64,000 bases of DNA, taken from NCBI GenBank assembly GCA_028278225.1, contig JANQEU010000014.1, positions 124,001 to 188,000 of the forward strand, read 5' to 3'. Below the pieces are notes generated by a model. It was not told the origin of the DNA and made no database searches. It worked only from the letters and a program-made list of their open reading frames with translations. The position numbers and the translations under genes were made by a program. Of the stretch, positions 18,206 through 26,573 are shown one piece after another. How positions within the stretch are numbered: the stretch's first letter is position 1; every line of letters begins with the position of its first letter. The DNA comes from Cyclobacteriaceae bacterium. GTDB lineage: Bacteria; Bacteroidota; Bacteroidia; Cytophagales; Cyclobacteriaceae.

Positions 18206-18221
18206 AACTTATTTTTCAGTT
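18206..18221. promoter_or_regulatory. third BlaI-type operator, before the M20 gene
   Basis: AACTTATTTTTCAGTT differs from the two upstream copies by one base. It ends 20 bases before the ATG of the divergent amidohydrolase gene. This suggests that the same repressor controls the amidohydrolase as well as its own operon. Confidence 0.65.
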
Positions 18222-18240
18222 CAAATTGACAATCGAACCT

Positions 18241-19668
18241 ATGAAAATCGGAAAAGCAGTAACCTTCTCATTGATAACAATTTCAGCGGCATTCAGCCAA
18301 AAAGCCAAAGACAGGATCATTTCAAACCTTGACGCCCAGCAGGAAAAGTATGGGGATATAGCCCTCCGGATCTGGGACTGGGCCGAGGTTGGATACCAGG
18401 AAGAAAAGAGTTCGGCCTTGCTAAAAGAGACACTTGAAGGGGAGGGCTTCACCATTAAATCGGGCGTGGCCGATATACCTACGGCTTTTGTTGCGGAATA
18501 CGGGTCTGGCAGCCCGGTTGTCGCTATCCTGGCGGAATTCGACGCATTGCCGGGTGTTTCGCAGAAGGCAATTCCAAGCAGGGAGCCTGTAATAGAAGGC
18601 GGAGCGGGTCACGCCTGTGGTCACCATTTGTTTGGCACAGCATCGACTGCGGCTGGAATAGAAGTGAAAAAATGGCTGGGATCTTCCGGGAAACAAGGAA
18701 CGGTGAGAGTTTACGGTACACCTGCCGAAGAAGGCGGTGCGGGAAAAGTGTATATGGTGAGAGCGGGATTGTTTGATGATGTGGATGTGGTCCTGCACTG
18801 GCACCCGAGCAACAGTAACCGTGCGAATCCTGGCTCCTCTCTCGCCAACAAATCGGCAAAGTTCAGATTTTATGGAGAATCGTCCCATGCAGCTGGCTCT
18901 CCGGAGAGGGGCAGGTCCGCCCTGGATGGTGTTGAAGCTATGAATGATATGGTGAACATGCTGCGTGAGCATGTGCCGCAGGAAACGAGGATCCACTACG
19001 TCATCACCAGGGGCGGAGAAGCGCCCAATGTAGTCCCCGCTTTTGCTGAAGTTTTCTACTATGTGAGAAATCCCAAAGTGCAGAATGTAAAGGCCATTTT
19101 TGAGCGGGTAGTGAAATGTGCAGAGGGTGCGGCTTTCGGAACGGAAACGGAAATGGATTATGAGATCATTCACGGCCTGTACAACCTGCTGCCCAATGAG
19201 ACACTGTCTGAAAAGATGCATGCAAACCTGACGAAAGTGGGCGGCGTGATATATGACGACGAAGACAGGGCCTTTGGTGAGAAGATACTGGCCTCTTACC
19301 CCGGCAACTACAAACTGGAGGATGCTGCTGAGATCAAGCCTTATACTACCAAAATCGGAAGTGTTGGAGGGTCAACAGATGTGGGTGATATCAGCTGGAT
19401 GGTTCCCACGGCCGGTTTGGGCGCGGCGACCTGGGTGCCTGGTACTTCCGCCCACACCTGGCAGGCAGTAGCGGCGGGTGGTACTTCGATCGGGATCAAA
19501 GGTATGATCGTTGCGGCCAAGACGATGGCCCTGACCGCCATGGACATCTACAATGACCCGAAAATTGCGGAAAAGGCAAAAGAGGAATTACTGAAGCAAA
19601 GAGGTACCGACTTCAAATACGAAGCGTTGCTGGGAGACCGGAAGCCGCCATTGGATTACAGGAATTAG
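18241..19668 (+). CDS. exported M20D amidohydrolase (AbgB/aminoacylase-like)
   Basis: The protein has 475 residues from the ATG at 18241, which yields a signal peptide (MKIGKAVTFSLITISAAFSQ); the upstream TTG is not needed. Metal-binding motifs of the M20D family are present: GHACGHH (123-129), PAEEGGAGK (161-169), LHWHPSN near 186, and the late HTW motif in PGTSAHTWQAVA. Relatives include the p-aminobenzoyl-glutamate hydrolase subunit AbgB and N-acyl amino acid hydrolases. It should release acyl or amino groups from a periplasmic substrate. A BlaI-type operator before it suggests induction through the M56-BlaI pair, so the substrate may be related to the signal sensed. Confidence 0.87.
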   Translation: MKIGKAVTFSLITISAAFSQKAKDRIISNLDAQQEKYGDIALRIWDWAEVGYQEEKSSALLKETLEGEGFTIKSGVADIPTAFVAEYGSGSPVVAILAEFDALPGVSQKAIPSREPVIEGGAGHACGHHLFGTASTAAGIEVKKWLGSSGKQGTVRVYGTPAEEGGAGKVYMVRAGLFDDVDVVLHWHPSNSNRANPGSSLANKSAKFRFYGESSHAAGSPERGRSALDGVEAMNDMVNMLREHVPQETRIHYVITRGGEAPNVVPAFAEVFYYVRNPKVQNVKAIFERVVKCAEGAAFGTETEMDYEIIHGLYNLLPNETLSEKMHANLTKVGGVIYDDEDRAFGEKILASYPGNYKLEDAAEIKPYTTKIGSVGGSTDVGDISWMVPTAGLGAATWVPGTSAHTWQAVAAGGTSIGIKGMIVAAKTMALTAMDIYNDPKIAEKAKEELLKQRGTDFKYEALLGDRKPPLDYRN

Positions 19669-19795
19669 GATATATCTACACTGAACTTTACGAAAATAGA
19701 CGGCGTCAATACCGTTTTTGTATAGTTAAATTCCGATTACTCCATGGTCAGGTACAGCCGGATAGGGCTTTCACCGGAAATTGACTTTACGGTTT

Positions 19796-20230
19796 ATGGA
19801 TTCTGAAAAGCTTGACAAAATCTTGAACATTATAAAGTTGCTCGCTGAAACCGATGATGAAATTCTGGCTATTGGATTGCGTGGCTCATGGGCCAGAGGA
19901 ACCGCAGGAGCTGATTCTGATATTGATTTGAGTATTCTTGTTAAAGACAAACTCAGGTATAAAAGAACCGATTGGATCGAGGCAATTGATTTCAGGAAAG
20001 TGAATGAAGAACTGGATTACTTTACGGACAAGACCTATGGACGAGTTTGGTCCAGACACGTTTTTCTTAAAAGCAAAACAGAAATTGAATTTTCATTTGC
20101 AGACAAATCCTGGGCCGATAGTGACAATCCTGATGATGGAACAATCAAAGTGATTTCTGATGGATACCAGATCCTTTATGATCCTCACTTAATATTGAGG
20201 AAGCTTGTTGATAAAATAATGACTTTATAA
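19796..20230 (+). CDS. nucleotidyltransferase-fold protein (MNT/GrpB-like minimal NTase)
   Basis: The 144-residue protein starts at the ATG at 19796 (a TTG 15 bases upstream is less likely). Residues 28-46 hold the polymerase-beta nucleotidyltransferase signature GSWARGTAGADSDIDL, with Gly30-Ser31 and metal ligands Asp42 and Asp44. The third acidic residue is probably Glu98 in KTEIEFSF. Size and fold match minimal nucleotidyltransferases and nucleotidyltransferase-domain proteins of accessory DNA. No HEPN partner is next to it, so an MNT-HEPN toxin pair is not supported. It is one base upstream of the CMD gene, hence probably one transcript. Confidence 0.75.
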   Translation: MDSEKLDKILNIIKLLAETDDEILAIGLRGSWARGTAGADSDIDLSILVKDKLRYKRTDWIEAIDFRKVNEELDYFTDKTYGRVWSRHVFLKSKTEIEFSFADKSWADSDNPDDGTIKVISDGYQILYDPHLILRKLVDKIMTL

Positions 20231-20231
20231 A

Positions 20232-20594
20232 ATGAATGATCTTTCTAAACAAAAAATTGAACAAAGTATTGAAAACAGAAAAAAACTGCATCATAGGTTT
20301 TTCGAGAATTCGGATACATACAAACATTTTTTAGAACTGGAAAAAACAGCATTTAAAGACGGAGGAATCTCAAAAAAACATAAAGAGCTAATGGCTTTGT
20401 CAATTTCCATAGTTACTAAATGTGAACCATGTATTGAGTGGCATACCGAACAAGCTCTTCTTAATGATGCAATTGATTCAGATTTTTTTGAGACAATAGA
20501 TGTCGCGATCGAAATGGGTGGTGGTCCGGCAGGTGCCTATGCAAGGTTTGCACTTAACTGCCTGGATTATTTTAAAGCGCAGCATAGCAAATGA
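20232..20594 (+). CDS. carboxymuconolactone decarboxylase / AhpD-like protein
   Basis: This is a 120-residue all-helical protein of the CMD family. The redox motif CEPC (Cys64, Cys67) with His71 four residues later (CEPCIEWHTEQAL) is that of AhpD-like alkylhydroperoxidases, so a thiol-disulfide or peroxidase role is likely rather than decarboxylation. It follows the nucleotidyltransferase gene by one base. Both genes are more A+T-rich than the operons around them, in line with an accessory patch. A downstream palindromic repeat region follows. Confidence 0.85.
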   Translation: MNDLSKQKIEQSIENRKKLHHRFFENSDTYKHFLELEKTAFKDGGISKKHKELMALSISIVTKCEPCIEWHTEQALLNDAIDSDFFETIDVAIEMGGGPAGAYARFALNCLDYFKAQHSK

Positions 20595-20649
20595 TTTGGA
20601 TACTTCTTCTAACAGTGAATATGTGGCTACGCCTCGCTCCCCCTAAAAT

Positions 20650-20772
20650 GCCGCAAGTTGAGTGTAGCGTAACTTGTGGTCAAAATCGAAGTACATAACT
20701 TGCCGTTTTAAGTAATAATAAGTCCCCGGATCTGGCTAAATTGTAGTGGTACAGATGTTGTGTAAAATAGTG
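20650..20772. repeat. palindromic intergenic repeat, copy 1
   Basis: GCCGCAAGTT (20650-20659) is followed by near-inverted AACTTGTGG (20671-20679) and then AACTTGCCG (20697-20705). The tail TACAGATGTTGTG to AGTG (20750-20772) is nearly repeated at 23102-23125, after a related palindrome. Part of the middle, AAAATC and AAGTAA to CCGGATC, recurs near 26318-26380. The family looks like a REP- or BIME-type element; this is inference. Confidence 0.5.
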
Positions 20773-20777
20773 AATTG

Positions 20778-21776
20778 ATGAGAGCCATTTTATCCGGAAT
20801 CATTATAGTGGCAGTATTTTCCTGCCACCAAAGAGACAAACAATGTACCGCTCAAATTACCAGGGGAAATCTCAGGTACGATTTCTGCTTCGCAGATTTA
20901 TCAGCTAAATATTTAGAAACTGGGGATCCCTATTATCTGAATCGCATAGCAAAACTGCCGGCAACAGCGCACCTGGTGAGCCACGCTAGCTACTTTAACA
21001 ATGATATTCCCAAAAGTCCCAAAATCGAACTGGTCAGGTATTTACTATCTCCAATAGAGGAAAAAAAAGAAATCCTGACCCATTTCAAGAAGAATCTTCT
21101 TTACGCAAAAGAACAAATTGCCGGGCAGGATCTTCCTCAACAGGAATGTTTAAAATATCTACCTGACAATTTTGAATATTCAGGTAATTTATTCTTCACT
21201 TTTGGTTATGACCTTGGAGTTGTTTTCAGTAACAATGCCAGTGTGAACTTAGCTCATCCGCACTATCTCGAGCACCAGCATGAGATCAAATACTACGCTA
21301 TTCATGAACTTCATCATGCAGGTTTTGTAGCACTCAAGAATAATATGATGCCATCTCTCAACATTACGAAATACAGGGAAATGGCAGAATTAATAGAATA
21401 TTATACGCATCTGGAAGGCATGGGCACTTATGCTTCATTGGCTTTAAGAAAAAAAGAAAATGCAATGGATACGGATGATGACTATATCGCTCTGGCAGAC
21501 TCTGCATTGATGGAGGAATATGAAAAGGAGTACTTCAGGATTTATTATCATTTTAAAAATGATCCTCAAAGAGAAATAGAGGACAATGACTGGGAGATGA
21601 TTTCCGTACTTTCTGACGATAAGAGATTATGGTACCGGGTGGGCGCTTACATTGCACAAACTATAGATGAGAAACTGGACAGAAAAAAATTAGTAGACCT
21701 CATCTCTGAACCTTCCGAAAACTTTCTAAATACATATTTGGATATAAGGACTGATACTGTATCCGGCAAACGGTGA
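20778..21776 (+). CDS. putative zinc-peptidase-like lipoprotein (DUF5700-like)
   Basis: The protein has 332 residues from the ATG at 20778. The signal peptide ends in VAVFSC, which fits lipidation at Cys16. A zinc-peptidase motif HELHH is at 176-180, and Glu208 in AELIEYYTHLEG may be the third ligand. The arrangement recalls DUF5700-type putative zinc-dependent peptidases. Because the glutamate of HExxH is present, proteolytic activity is possible. The gene stands alone, downstream of a repeat, and is A+T-rich compared with neighbours. Target unknown. Confidence 0.65.
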   Translation: MRAILSGIIIVAVFSCHQRDKQCTAQITRGNLRYDFCFADLSAKYLETGDPYYLNRIAKLPATAHLVSHASYFNNDIPKSPKIELVRYLLSPIEEKKEILTHFKKNLLYAKEQIAGQDLPQQECLKYLPDNFEYSGNLFFTFGYDLGVVFSNNASVNLAHPHYLEHQHEIKYYAIHELHHAGFVALKNNMMPSLNITKYREMAELIEYYTHLEGMGTYASLALRKKENAMDTDDDYIALADSALMEEYEKEYFRIYYHFKNDPQREIEDNDWEMISVLSDDKRLWYRVGAYIAQTIDEKLDRKKLVDLISEPSENFLNTYLDIRTDTVSGKR

Positions 21777-21812
21777 CCACCAGGATTTATTGAACACTGA
21801 TTAAATGAAGGG

Positions 21813-22916
21813 CTATTCGTCAAAACCGGATAACGCAATCCGGAACCCCGCGTTGTTGCATCTGTTTGTTGATTCATATGGACTGCGGGAAAATACACGG
21901 ATACTCATCGCGTCACCACCCCATCTTCCACCACGGATTACCCGTTTCAGTCCTTCTGATCTGAATGGATTTATCTGATCTGCACTGCTGTACTCACCGT
22001 AAAAATCTGCGCACCACTCCCATGCGTTTCCACTCATGTCGTATAACCCGAGTCGGTTTGCCTTGTAGCTGGCTACCGGTTTTGTTTTTTCAGCGTATTC
22101 ACCTTTAGCAAGATAAGGATGATCACCCCGACCCGGATCAAAGTTGATTTCGGATGACCGGGCAATATTTTCCCCATTACCAAACCGCACCTTTTTGCCC
22201 CTCTCCCTGGCCGCGTATTCCCATTCCGCTTCAGTCGGCAACCTGTACCCCTTTACTTTGGTTATGTCCAAAGTTTCATTGCCCCATTTGTCAAGCCATT
22301 GTCCGGTAATCAAATCATACGCCACTGGCAATCCATCTTTGCCGCTAAGCCAATTGCAATAATTGATCGCATCCTGCCAGGACATACACACTACAGGATC
22401 GCGATCTGTTTGCTCTACATACGGATTCTGCCAATTGCAGTCAGTGCTAAAATCGAATGAGGACTTTTCCGAAACCCACCAGAAGCATCCGCTATAAGAC
22501 AGATACCTTTCGATCAGTTCTGTTTTGGTTTGATCATCAAGTGTGTTATTCTTCAAACCAGTCATATACTGGTTAAGCAATCTTTTCTGCTCTGCTTCGT
22601 TTTCCACGCTTTCGGATGATGTTCTGTACCCGGTTTCCCCGACAAATTTTCTGAACGCTTCAACAGTGACCTCGCATTTTGCAAGGTAGAAATCATCCAA
22701 CCTTACATTGTGAACGGGTTTCTCATCTTCAGCGCCATCCCCAAATACATCCCCCATTTTAAATTTCCCTCCTTTAATGAGAACCATCTCCGGAGACTGC
22801 GAAGCTGACTTCACGAAAGTACTTTCTTTATCCCTGTTACTATTGTCCTGGGCCATGTTTGGTATGATCAAGCATAAAGAGGTAACGAATGACAGTATCA
22901 GCTTCAGAGACCACAA
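21813..22916 (-). CDS. exported SUMF1/FGE-fold protein, catalytic cysteines absent
   Basis: The 367-residue protein has a signal peptide ending near PNMAQ and a SUMF1 (formylglycine-generating enzyme) fold. Landmarks are GGKFKMGDVFGDG near residue 50, KGYRLPTEAEWEYAARERG, LYDMSGNAWEWCADFYG and the closing NNAGFRIAL. A ~35-residue insertion rich in polar residues lies around 108-145. The cysteine pair that true FGEs use (CxxxxC within the region after GGRWGGD) is replaced by Ser/Arg, so sulfatase activation is unlikely. In Bacteroidota such proteins are often gliding (GldJ/GldK-like) or unknown envelope components. No sulfatase is nearby. Confidence 0.82.
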   Translation of the reverse strand: MWSLKLILSFVTSLCLIIPNMAQDNSNRDKESTFVKSASQSPEMVLIKGGKFKMGDVFGDGAEDEKPVHNVRLDDFYLAKCEVTVEAFRKFVGETGYRTSSESVENEAEQKRLLNQYMTGLKNNTLDDQTKTELIERYLSYSGCFWWVSEKSSFDFSTDCNWQNPYVEQTDRDPVVCMSWQDAINYCNWLSGKDGLPVAYDLITGQWLDKWGNETLDITKVKGYRLPTEAEWEYAARERGKKVRFGNGENIARSSEINFDPGRGDHPYLAKGEYAEKTKPVASYKANRLGLYDMSGNAWEWCADFYGEYSSADQINPFRSEGLKRVIRGGRWGGDAMSIRVFSRSPYESTNRCNNAGFRIALSGFDE

Positions 22917-23035
22917 TTTTGTTTCATTTCAATCCCTGTCAAAGTATTTGAAGTGATGAAAATGGTTGATAGTTTTAAATATTTGGCTATCTCTAAAAAG
23001 ACTGAGCTAATAAAAAAATGTTACAGACCACCTAT

Positions 23036-23125
23036 GCCGTAAGTTTACAACCTGCGGCTATAAAAATCTCAAATGCTATTTTGTGTGATAAGTTGCATTT
23101 ATACAGATGTCATGTGGGATTAGTG
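23036..23125. repeat. palindromic intergenic repeat, copy 2
   Basis: GCCGTAAGTT (23036-23045) faces AACCTGCGGC (23049-23058), an imperfect inverted repeat with a three-base gap. TATAAAAATC follows, and TACAGATGTCATG to AGTG (23102-23125) closes the block, as in copy 1. The block abuts the parDE promoter. Confidence 0.5.
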
Positions 23126-23127
23126 TT

Positions 23128-23159
23128 TTTGCCAATAGTACCAATTATTGGTAACTTTG
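23128..23159 (+). promoter_or_regulatory. parDE promoter with overlapping operator
   Basis: TTTG (23128-23131), 20 bases, then TAACTTTG (23152-23159) is a full match to the Bacteroidota promoter (TTTG, N19-20, TAnnTTTG). The spacer contains CCAATA at 23132 and TATTGG at 23146-23151, and the perfect dyad ACCAAT-T-ATTGGT (23140-23152). A ribbon-helix-helix antitoxin bound there would block the promoter. Transcription should start near 23166, ten bases before the ATG. Confidence 0.8.
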
Positions 23160-23175
23160 AACAAAATCTTTTGGA

Positions 23176-23427
23176 ATGAGCAAGAACACCTCAGTATCTC
23201 TTGGAAATTACTTTGATAATTTTGTAAAACACAGCATTTCCGAAGGAAGATACAAGAACGCCAGCGAAGTTATCCGTGCGGGACTAAGGCTTCTTGAAGA
23301 AGAAGAGAATAAGGTAGTTGCATTGAAGAATGCAATTCAACAAGGAATTGACAGTGGTATTGCGGATACATTCGATCCATCTTCACATTTAAGAGAACTG
23401 AAATCAGCCAGAAGAACTAATGGCTAA
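23176..23427 (+). CDS. parD: ParD-family antitoxin
   Basis: This 83-residue protein has the ribbon-helix-helix layout of ParD/CC2985 antitoxins: the strand NTSVSLGNYFDNFVKH, then SEGRYKNASEVIRAGLRLLE, then a flexible C-terminal arm that should wrap the toxin. It overlaps the toxin gene by eight bases. The promoter upstream contains a dyad fitting autorepression. It is a type II antitoxin; nothing unusual is seen in the sequence. Confidence 0.92.
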   Translation: MSKNTSVSLGNYFDNFVKHSISEGRYKNASEVIRAGLRLLEEEENKVVALKNAIQQGIDSGIADTFDPSSHLRELKSARRTNG

Positions 23428-23716
23428 ATATGAGCTAACCAATCTTGCTGTTAAGGATTTAGCTGATATATGGAATTTTACCTTTGATAATTGGTCAGAA
23501 AGTCAGGCCGATTATTACTATGAACAACTTGTTGAAAGCTTCGGGAAAATAGCTAACAAACCGGATTCCGGAAGGAATTATGAAGGCATAGCCACAAATC
23601 TCTATGGACTAAAAGTGAGCCGACATATAGTATTTTATCGAATATTGAACTCTGAGACAGTTGAGATAACAAGAATTCTTCATGAAAGAATGGAACTCAA
23701 ACGCCGACTGGAATGA
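23420..23716 (+). CDS. parE: ParE-family toxin (RelE/ParE superfamily)
   Basis: The 98-residue protein matches the ParE pattern: YELTNLAVKDLADIWNFTFD at the start, a central helical region (ADYYYEQLVESFGKIA), then SGRNYEG, GLKVSRHIVFYRI and ITRILHERMELKRRL. The SRHIVFYRI and RILHERM strands are the most conserved part of the family. Known ParE toxins inhibit DNA gyrase, but some family members have other targets. The start overlaps parD, giving translational coupling. An intact pair; it probably stabilises this accessory patch. Confidence 0.92.
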   Translation: MAKYELTNLAVKDLADIWNFTFDNWSESQADYYYEQLVESFGKIANKPDSGRNYEGIATNLYGLKVSRHIVFYRILNSETVEITRILHERMELKRRLE

Positions 23717-23761
23717 AAATCCACATAACATTGAGCATGACGCATGTGCAACTGAGTGATC

Positions 23762-23790
23762 TTTAAAGTGCTGTCGGGTCTTTTGACGAG
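23762..23790. repeat. 29-base imperfect direct repeat, left copy
   Basis: TTTAAAGTGCTGTCGGGTCT and the nine bases that follow match 26430-26458 at 25 of 29 positions, and all four differences are transitions. The two copies flank the FtsX permease gene at 23904-26255. A separate dyad, CAAGCTTAGCTTG, lies just downstream near 23810. Confidence 0.6.
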
Positions 23791-23903
23791 GCCCTCGTTC
23801 CTTTTGAACGCAAGCTTAGCTTGTAACCATTCCGGAATTATGAAGTAACTAACTATGCAACCTTCTTGATGACTTTTTGTCATTCATTTCAAATAGATCA
23901 ATT

Positions 23904-26255
23904 ATGCTTTACTATTTAAAGATCACCTTCCGAAATTTTTTAAATCATAAGGTTTCCTCTTTGATCAACCTCGTTGGGCTTACGACAGGGCTCACCTGTG
24001 CCTTCTTCATATACCTATGGGTGCAGGATGAATATCAGATCAACAAATTCCATGAAAAGGATGACAGACTCTACCGGGTCATGGAGTTTCAGACCTACTC
24101 AGATGAAACGTTTGCCACGAATTCAACACCCGGTATTCTAGCTGAAAATCTCAAGATCGACTTCCCGGATATTAAATATGCGGCCACTACCACGTGGATC
24201 AGCAAGTCGCTACTATCACATGAAAATACTTATTTCAAGGAATCCGGTTATCACGTCGGTAAAGATTTCTTCAACATCTTTTCCTACCCTCTTCTCACAG
24301 GTGATGCAGATCAGGTGATGCAGGATAAAAATTCCATCTGCATCTCAGAGGATGTGGCAATGAAATTTTTTGGAAGTATTGAGAATGCCGTCGGCAAGCA
24401 AATAAAGTATGAAGAGGAACGAACCTTCATCATCACGGGTGTTTTTGAGACTATCAATCCGAAATCCACGTATAAGTTTGATTTTGTCCTGCCACTGGAA
24501 GATTGGCTGGACCGAAACGAATGGGCAACGGAATGGGGCAATAACGGACCGCACACTTATGTGATCCTCCATGACGGGGTAGATCCGGATCTTGTGACCA
24601 GTAAAATAAGTGGATACATAAAGACCAAAGAGGACAACAGTAATGTGGATCTGTTTTTGAAGAAGTATTCTGAGCAATATCTGTATGGGAAGTTTACGAA
24701 TGGAAAACCCGATGGCGGCAGGATCGAGTATGTAAGGCTCTTTTCCGTGATTGCTATCTTCATTTTGATAATTGCCTGCATCAATTTTATGAATCTCTCC
24801 ACAGCAAGGGCATCGAAAAGGGCACATGAAGTAGGTGTAAGAAAGGCCCTCGGGGCAAACAGAAGTACACTCATCAGTCAATTCATGGGTGAAGCTGTCT
24901 TAATAGCTTTCTTTTCCACGTTGTTTTCTCACCTCCTCGTATTCCTGCTTTTACCCCAGTTTAATGAAATCACGGATAAGACCATCATTTTCAACCCAAA
25001 CCCTGAACTGTTGAGTGTATCACTACTCACCGTTCTGGTTACAGGTATTTTGGCCGGTAGTTATCCCGCCCTTTATCTCACCCATTTCCAGCCCGTAATG
25101 GTGCTGAAAGGCCAGCTTAAAAGTTCTTTCGGTGAATTATGGGCGCGAAAGGGATTGGTAATATTTCAATTCACCACTACCATTATTTTGATTGTGGGGG
25201 TCATTGTAATCCATAAACAAATGGTGTATGCGTTCAACAAAAATCTCGGGTACAGCCAGGAAAATGTCGTGTTTTTTGACCAGGATGGTGGAATTCCTGA
25301 TCAAAGGGAAGCTTTCTTTACGGAACTGAGAAGAATCCCCGGAGTAGTGCAGGCCGGGGGCACCAGTCACTCGATGCTTTACCAGCACAGTAACACCAGC
25401 GGCCTGGTCTGGAAGGGGAAAGGACCGGATGAACGTATTCTCTTTGAAAATATTCGCGTAGGTTATGAATTTTATGAAACCATGGGATTCGAATTGGCAT
25501 TCGGAAGATGGTTTAGTCGTGAATATGGAGCCGATAGTACCAAAATGGTTTTAAATGAAGCTGCTGCCAGGGCTATGGGCTTTACGCCTGAGGAAGCCAT
25601 TGGGGAAAATATCAGGCTCTGGGATGAGTACGATATGGAAGTTATAGGTGTTGTGAAGGATTTCCACTTTATGTCCATTCACCGGGAAGTGGATCCTGCT
25701 TTTTTCTGGTTGAGAGGGACCTGGAATGCAGCCGTCCGACTGGAAGCGGGTAAGGAGGTCGCAACCATGAATGCTATTCAAAAATTGTATGAAGAATTCT
25801 GTCCCGGATTTATTTTTGAGTATGAGTTTCTGGATAAAAGCTACCAGAAACTTTATGACGCTGAACGAAAGATCGGTACACTTTCTTCTTATTTTGCTGG
25901 CTTCGCTGTCCTGATTTCCTGTCTGGGACTGTTTGGTCTGGCTGCATTCACAGCAGAACGGCGGATAAAAGAGATTGGAATACGGAAGGTCCTTGGAGCC
26001 ACTGCCGCAAACATCATCTTTATGTTATCTAAAGATTTCACACAGTTAGTAGGGATATCTATTCTCATTGCCCTGCCCACCTCATATTATTTTATGAGAA
26101 AATGGCTGGAAGGATTTGCTTATAAAATTGATCTGAGCATCTGGATCTTTGTTGGTGCTGCATTCTTGTCTTTGGTAATCGCCTGGCTCACTGTGAGTTC
26201 TCAGGCTTTGAGGGCCGCGAGTATAAATCCTTCAAATTGTCTGAAAGAAGAGTAG
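23904..26255 (+). CDS. FtsX/MacB-type ABC transporter permease, orphan paralogue
   Basis: The protein has 783 residues from the ATG at 23904 (MLYYLKITFRNFLNHKVSS), matching the start of its paralogue at 9214; an earlier start would add nine residues with no counterpart. Features: a first helix about 20-42, a MacB-type core, FtsX domain 1 with NFMNLSTARASKRAHEVGVR, a second core, and FtsX domain 2 with EIGIRKVLGATAANII. The two 783-residue proteins are alike over their whole length. No ATPase gene is adjacent. The gene sits between two copies of a 29-base repeat, which may reflect duplication or recombination. Confidence 0.88.
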   Translation: MLYYLKITFRNFLNHKVSSLINLVGLTTGLTCAFFIYLWVQDEYQINKFHEKDDRLYRVMEFQTYSDETFATNSTPGILAENLKIDFPDIKYAATTTWISKSLLSHENTYFKESGYHVGKDFFNIFSYPLLTGDADQVMQDKNSICISEDVAMKFFGSIENAVGKQIKYEEERTFIITGVFETINPKSTYKFDFVLPLEDWLDRNEWATEWGNNGPHTYVILHDGVDPDLVTSKISGYIKTKEDNSNVDLFLKKYSEQYLYGKFTNGKPDGGRIEYVRLFSVIAIFILIIACINFMNLSTARASKRAHEVGVRKALGANRSTLISQFMGEAVLIAFFSTLFSHLLVFLLLPQFNEITDKTIIFNPNPELLSVSLLTVLVTGILAGSYPALYLTHFQPVMVLKGQLKSSFGELWARKGLVIFQFTTTIILIVGVIVIHKQMVYAFNKNLGYSQENVVFFDQDGGIPDQREAFFTELRRIPGVVQAGGTSHSMLYQHSNTSGLVWKGKGPDERILFENIRVGYEFYETMGFELAFGRWFSREYGADSTKMVLNEAAARAMGFTPEEAIGENIRLWDEYDMEVIGVVKDFHFMSIHREVDPAFFWLRGTWNAAVRLEAGKEVATMNAIQKLYEEFCPGFIFEYEFLDKSYQKLYDAERKIGTLSSYFAGFAVLISCLGLFGLAAFTAERRIKEIGIRKVLGATAANIIFMLSKDFTQLVGISILIALPTSYYFMRKWLEGFAYKIDLSIWIFVGAAFLSLVIAWLTVSSQALRAASINPSNCLKEE

Positions 26256-26573
26256 ATTTCCGTCAATCCCGCAGGATATTCCAATCCGGAATCACGATAC
26301 TCCATTAGCATAGCGTTAACCTGTAGTAAAATCTAAGTCCGTATTTATCATTATAAGTAAAAATTACAAGTTCCGGATCGGCGCCAGCTCTAATTTGTTT
26401 CTTTTGCTGTTGTCAACCGGATTGATGTGTTTAAAGCGCTGTCAGGTCTTTCGACGGGACAGCCGGATGCCATCAGTCAGGTCTAAAGACCTAACGTTAC
26501 GTTACGTTGGAAGCCTTATAACGTAATATCTACGCTGAAACTTTCGTTTCAATATTGAATCCAGTAAGCCAAC
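26256..26573. repeat. 318-base intergenic region with repeats and hairpins
   Basis: No gene is seen. Around 26311-26380 is a degenerate third copy of the palindromic family (AACCTGTAG at 26318, AAAATC, AAGTAA to CCGGATC). The right copy of the 29-base direct repeat is at 26430-26458. AGGTCTAAAGACCT (26479-26492) is a perfect dyad, followed by ACGTTACGTTACGTTGG and a hairpin TGAAAC-TTTC-GTTTCA near 26534. The density of dyads suggests remnants of mobile or recombinogenic DNA. Confidence 0.5.

Noticed and set aside
19796-20594. MNT-HEPN toxin-antitoxin pair
   Set aside because: The nucleotidyltransferase fits MNT, but its neighbour is a CMD/AhpD-like protein with CxxC, not a HEPN protein.
23762-26458. 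Insertion sequence carrying the FtsX permease
   Set aside because: The flanking repeats are direct, not terminal inverted, and no transposase lies between them.
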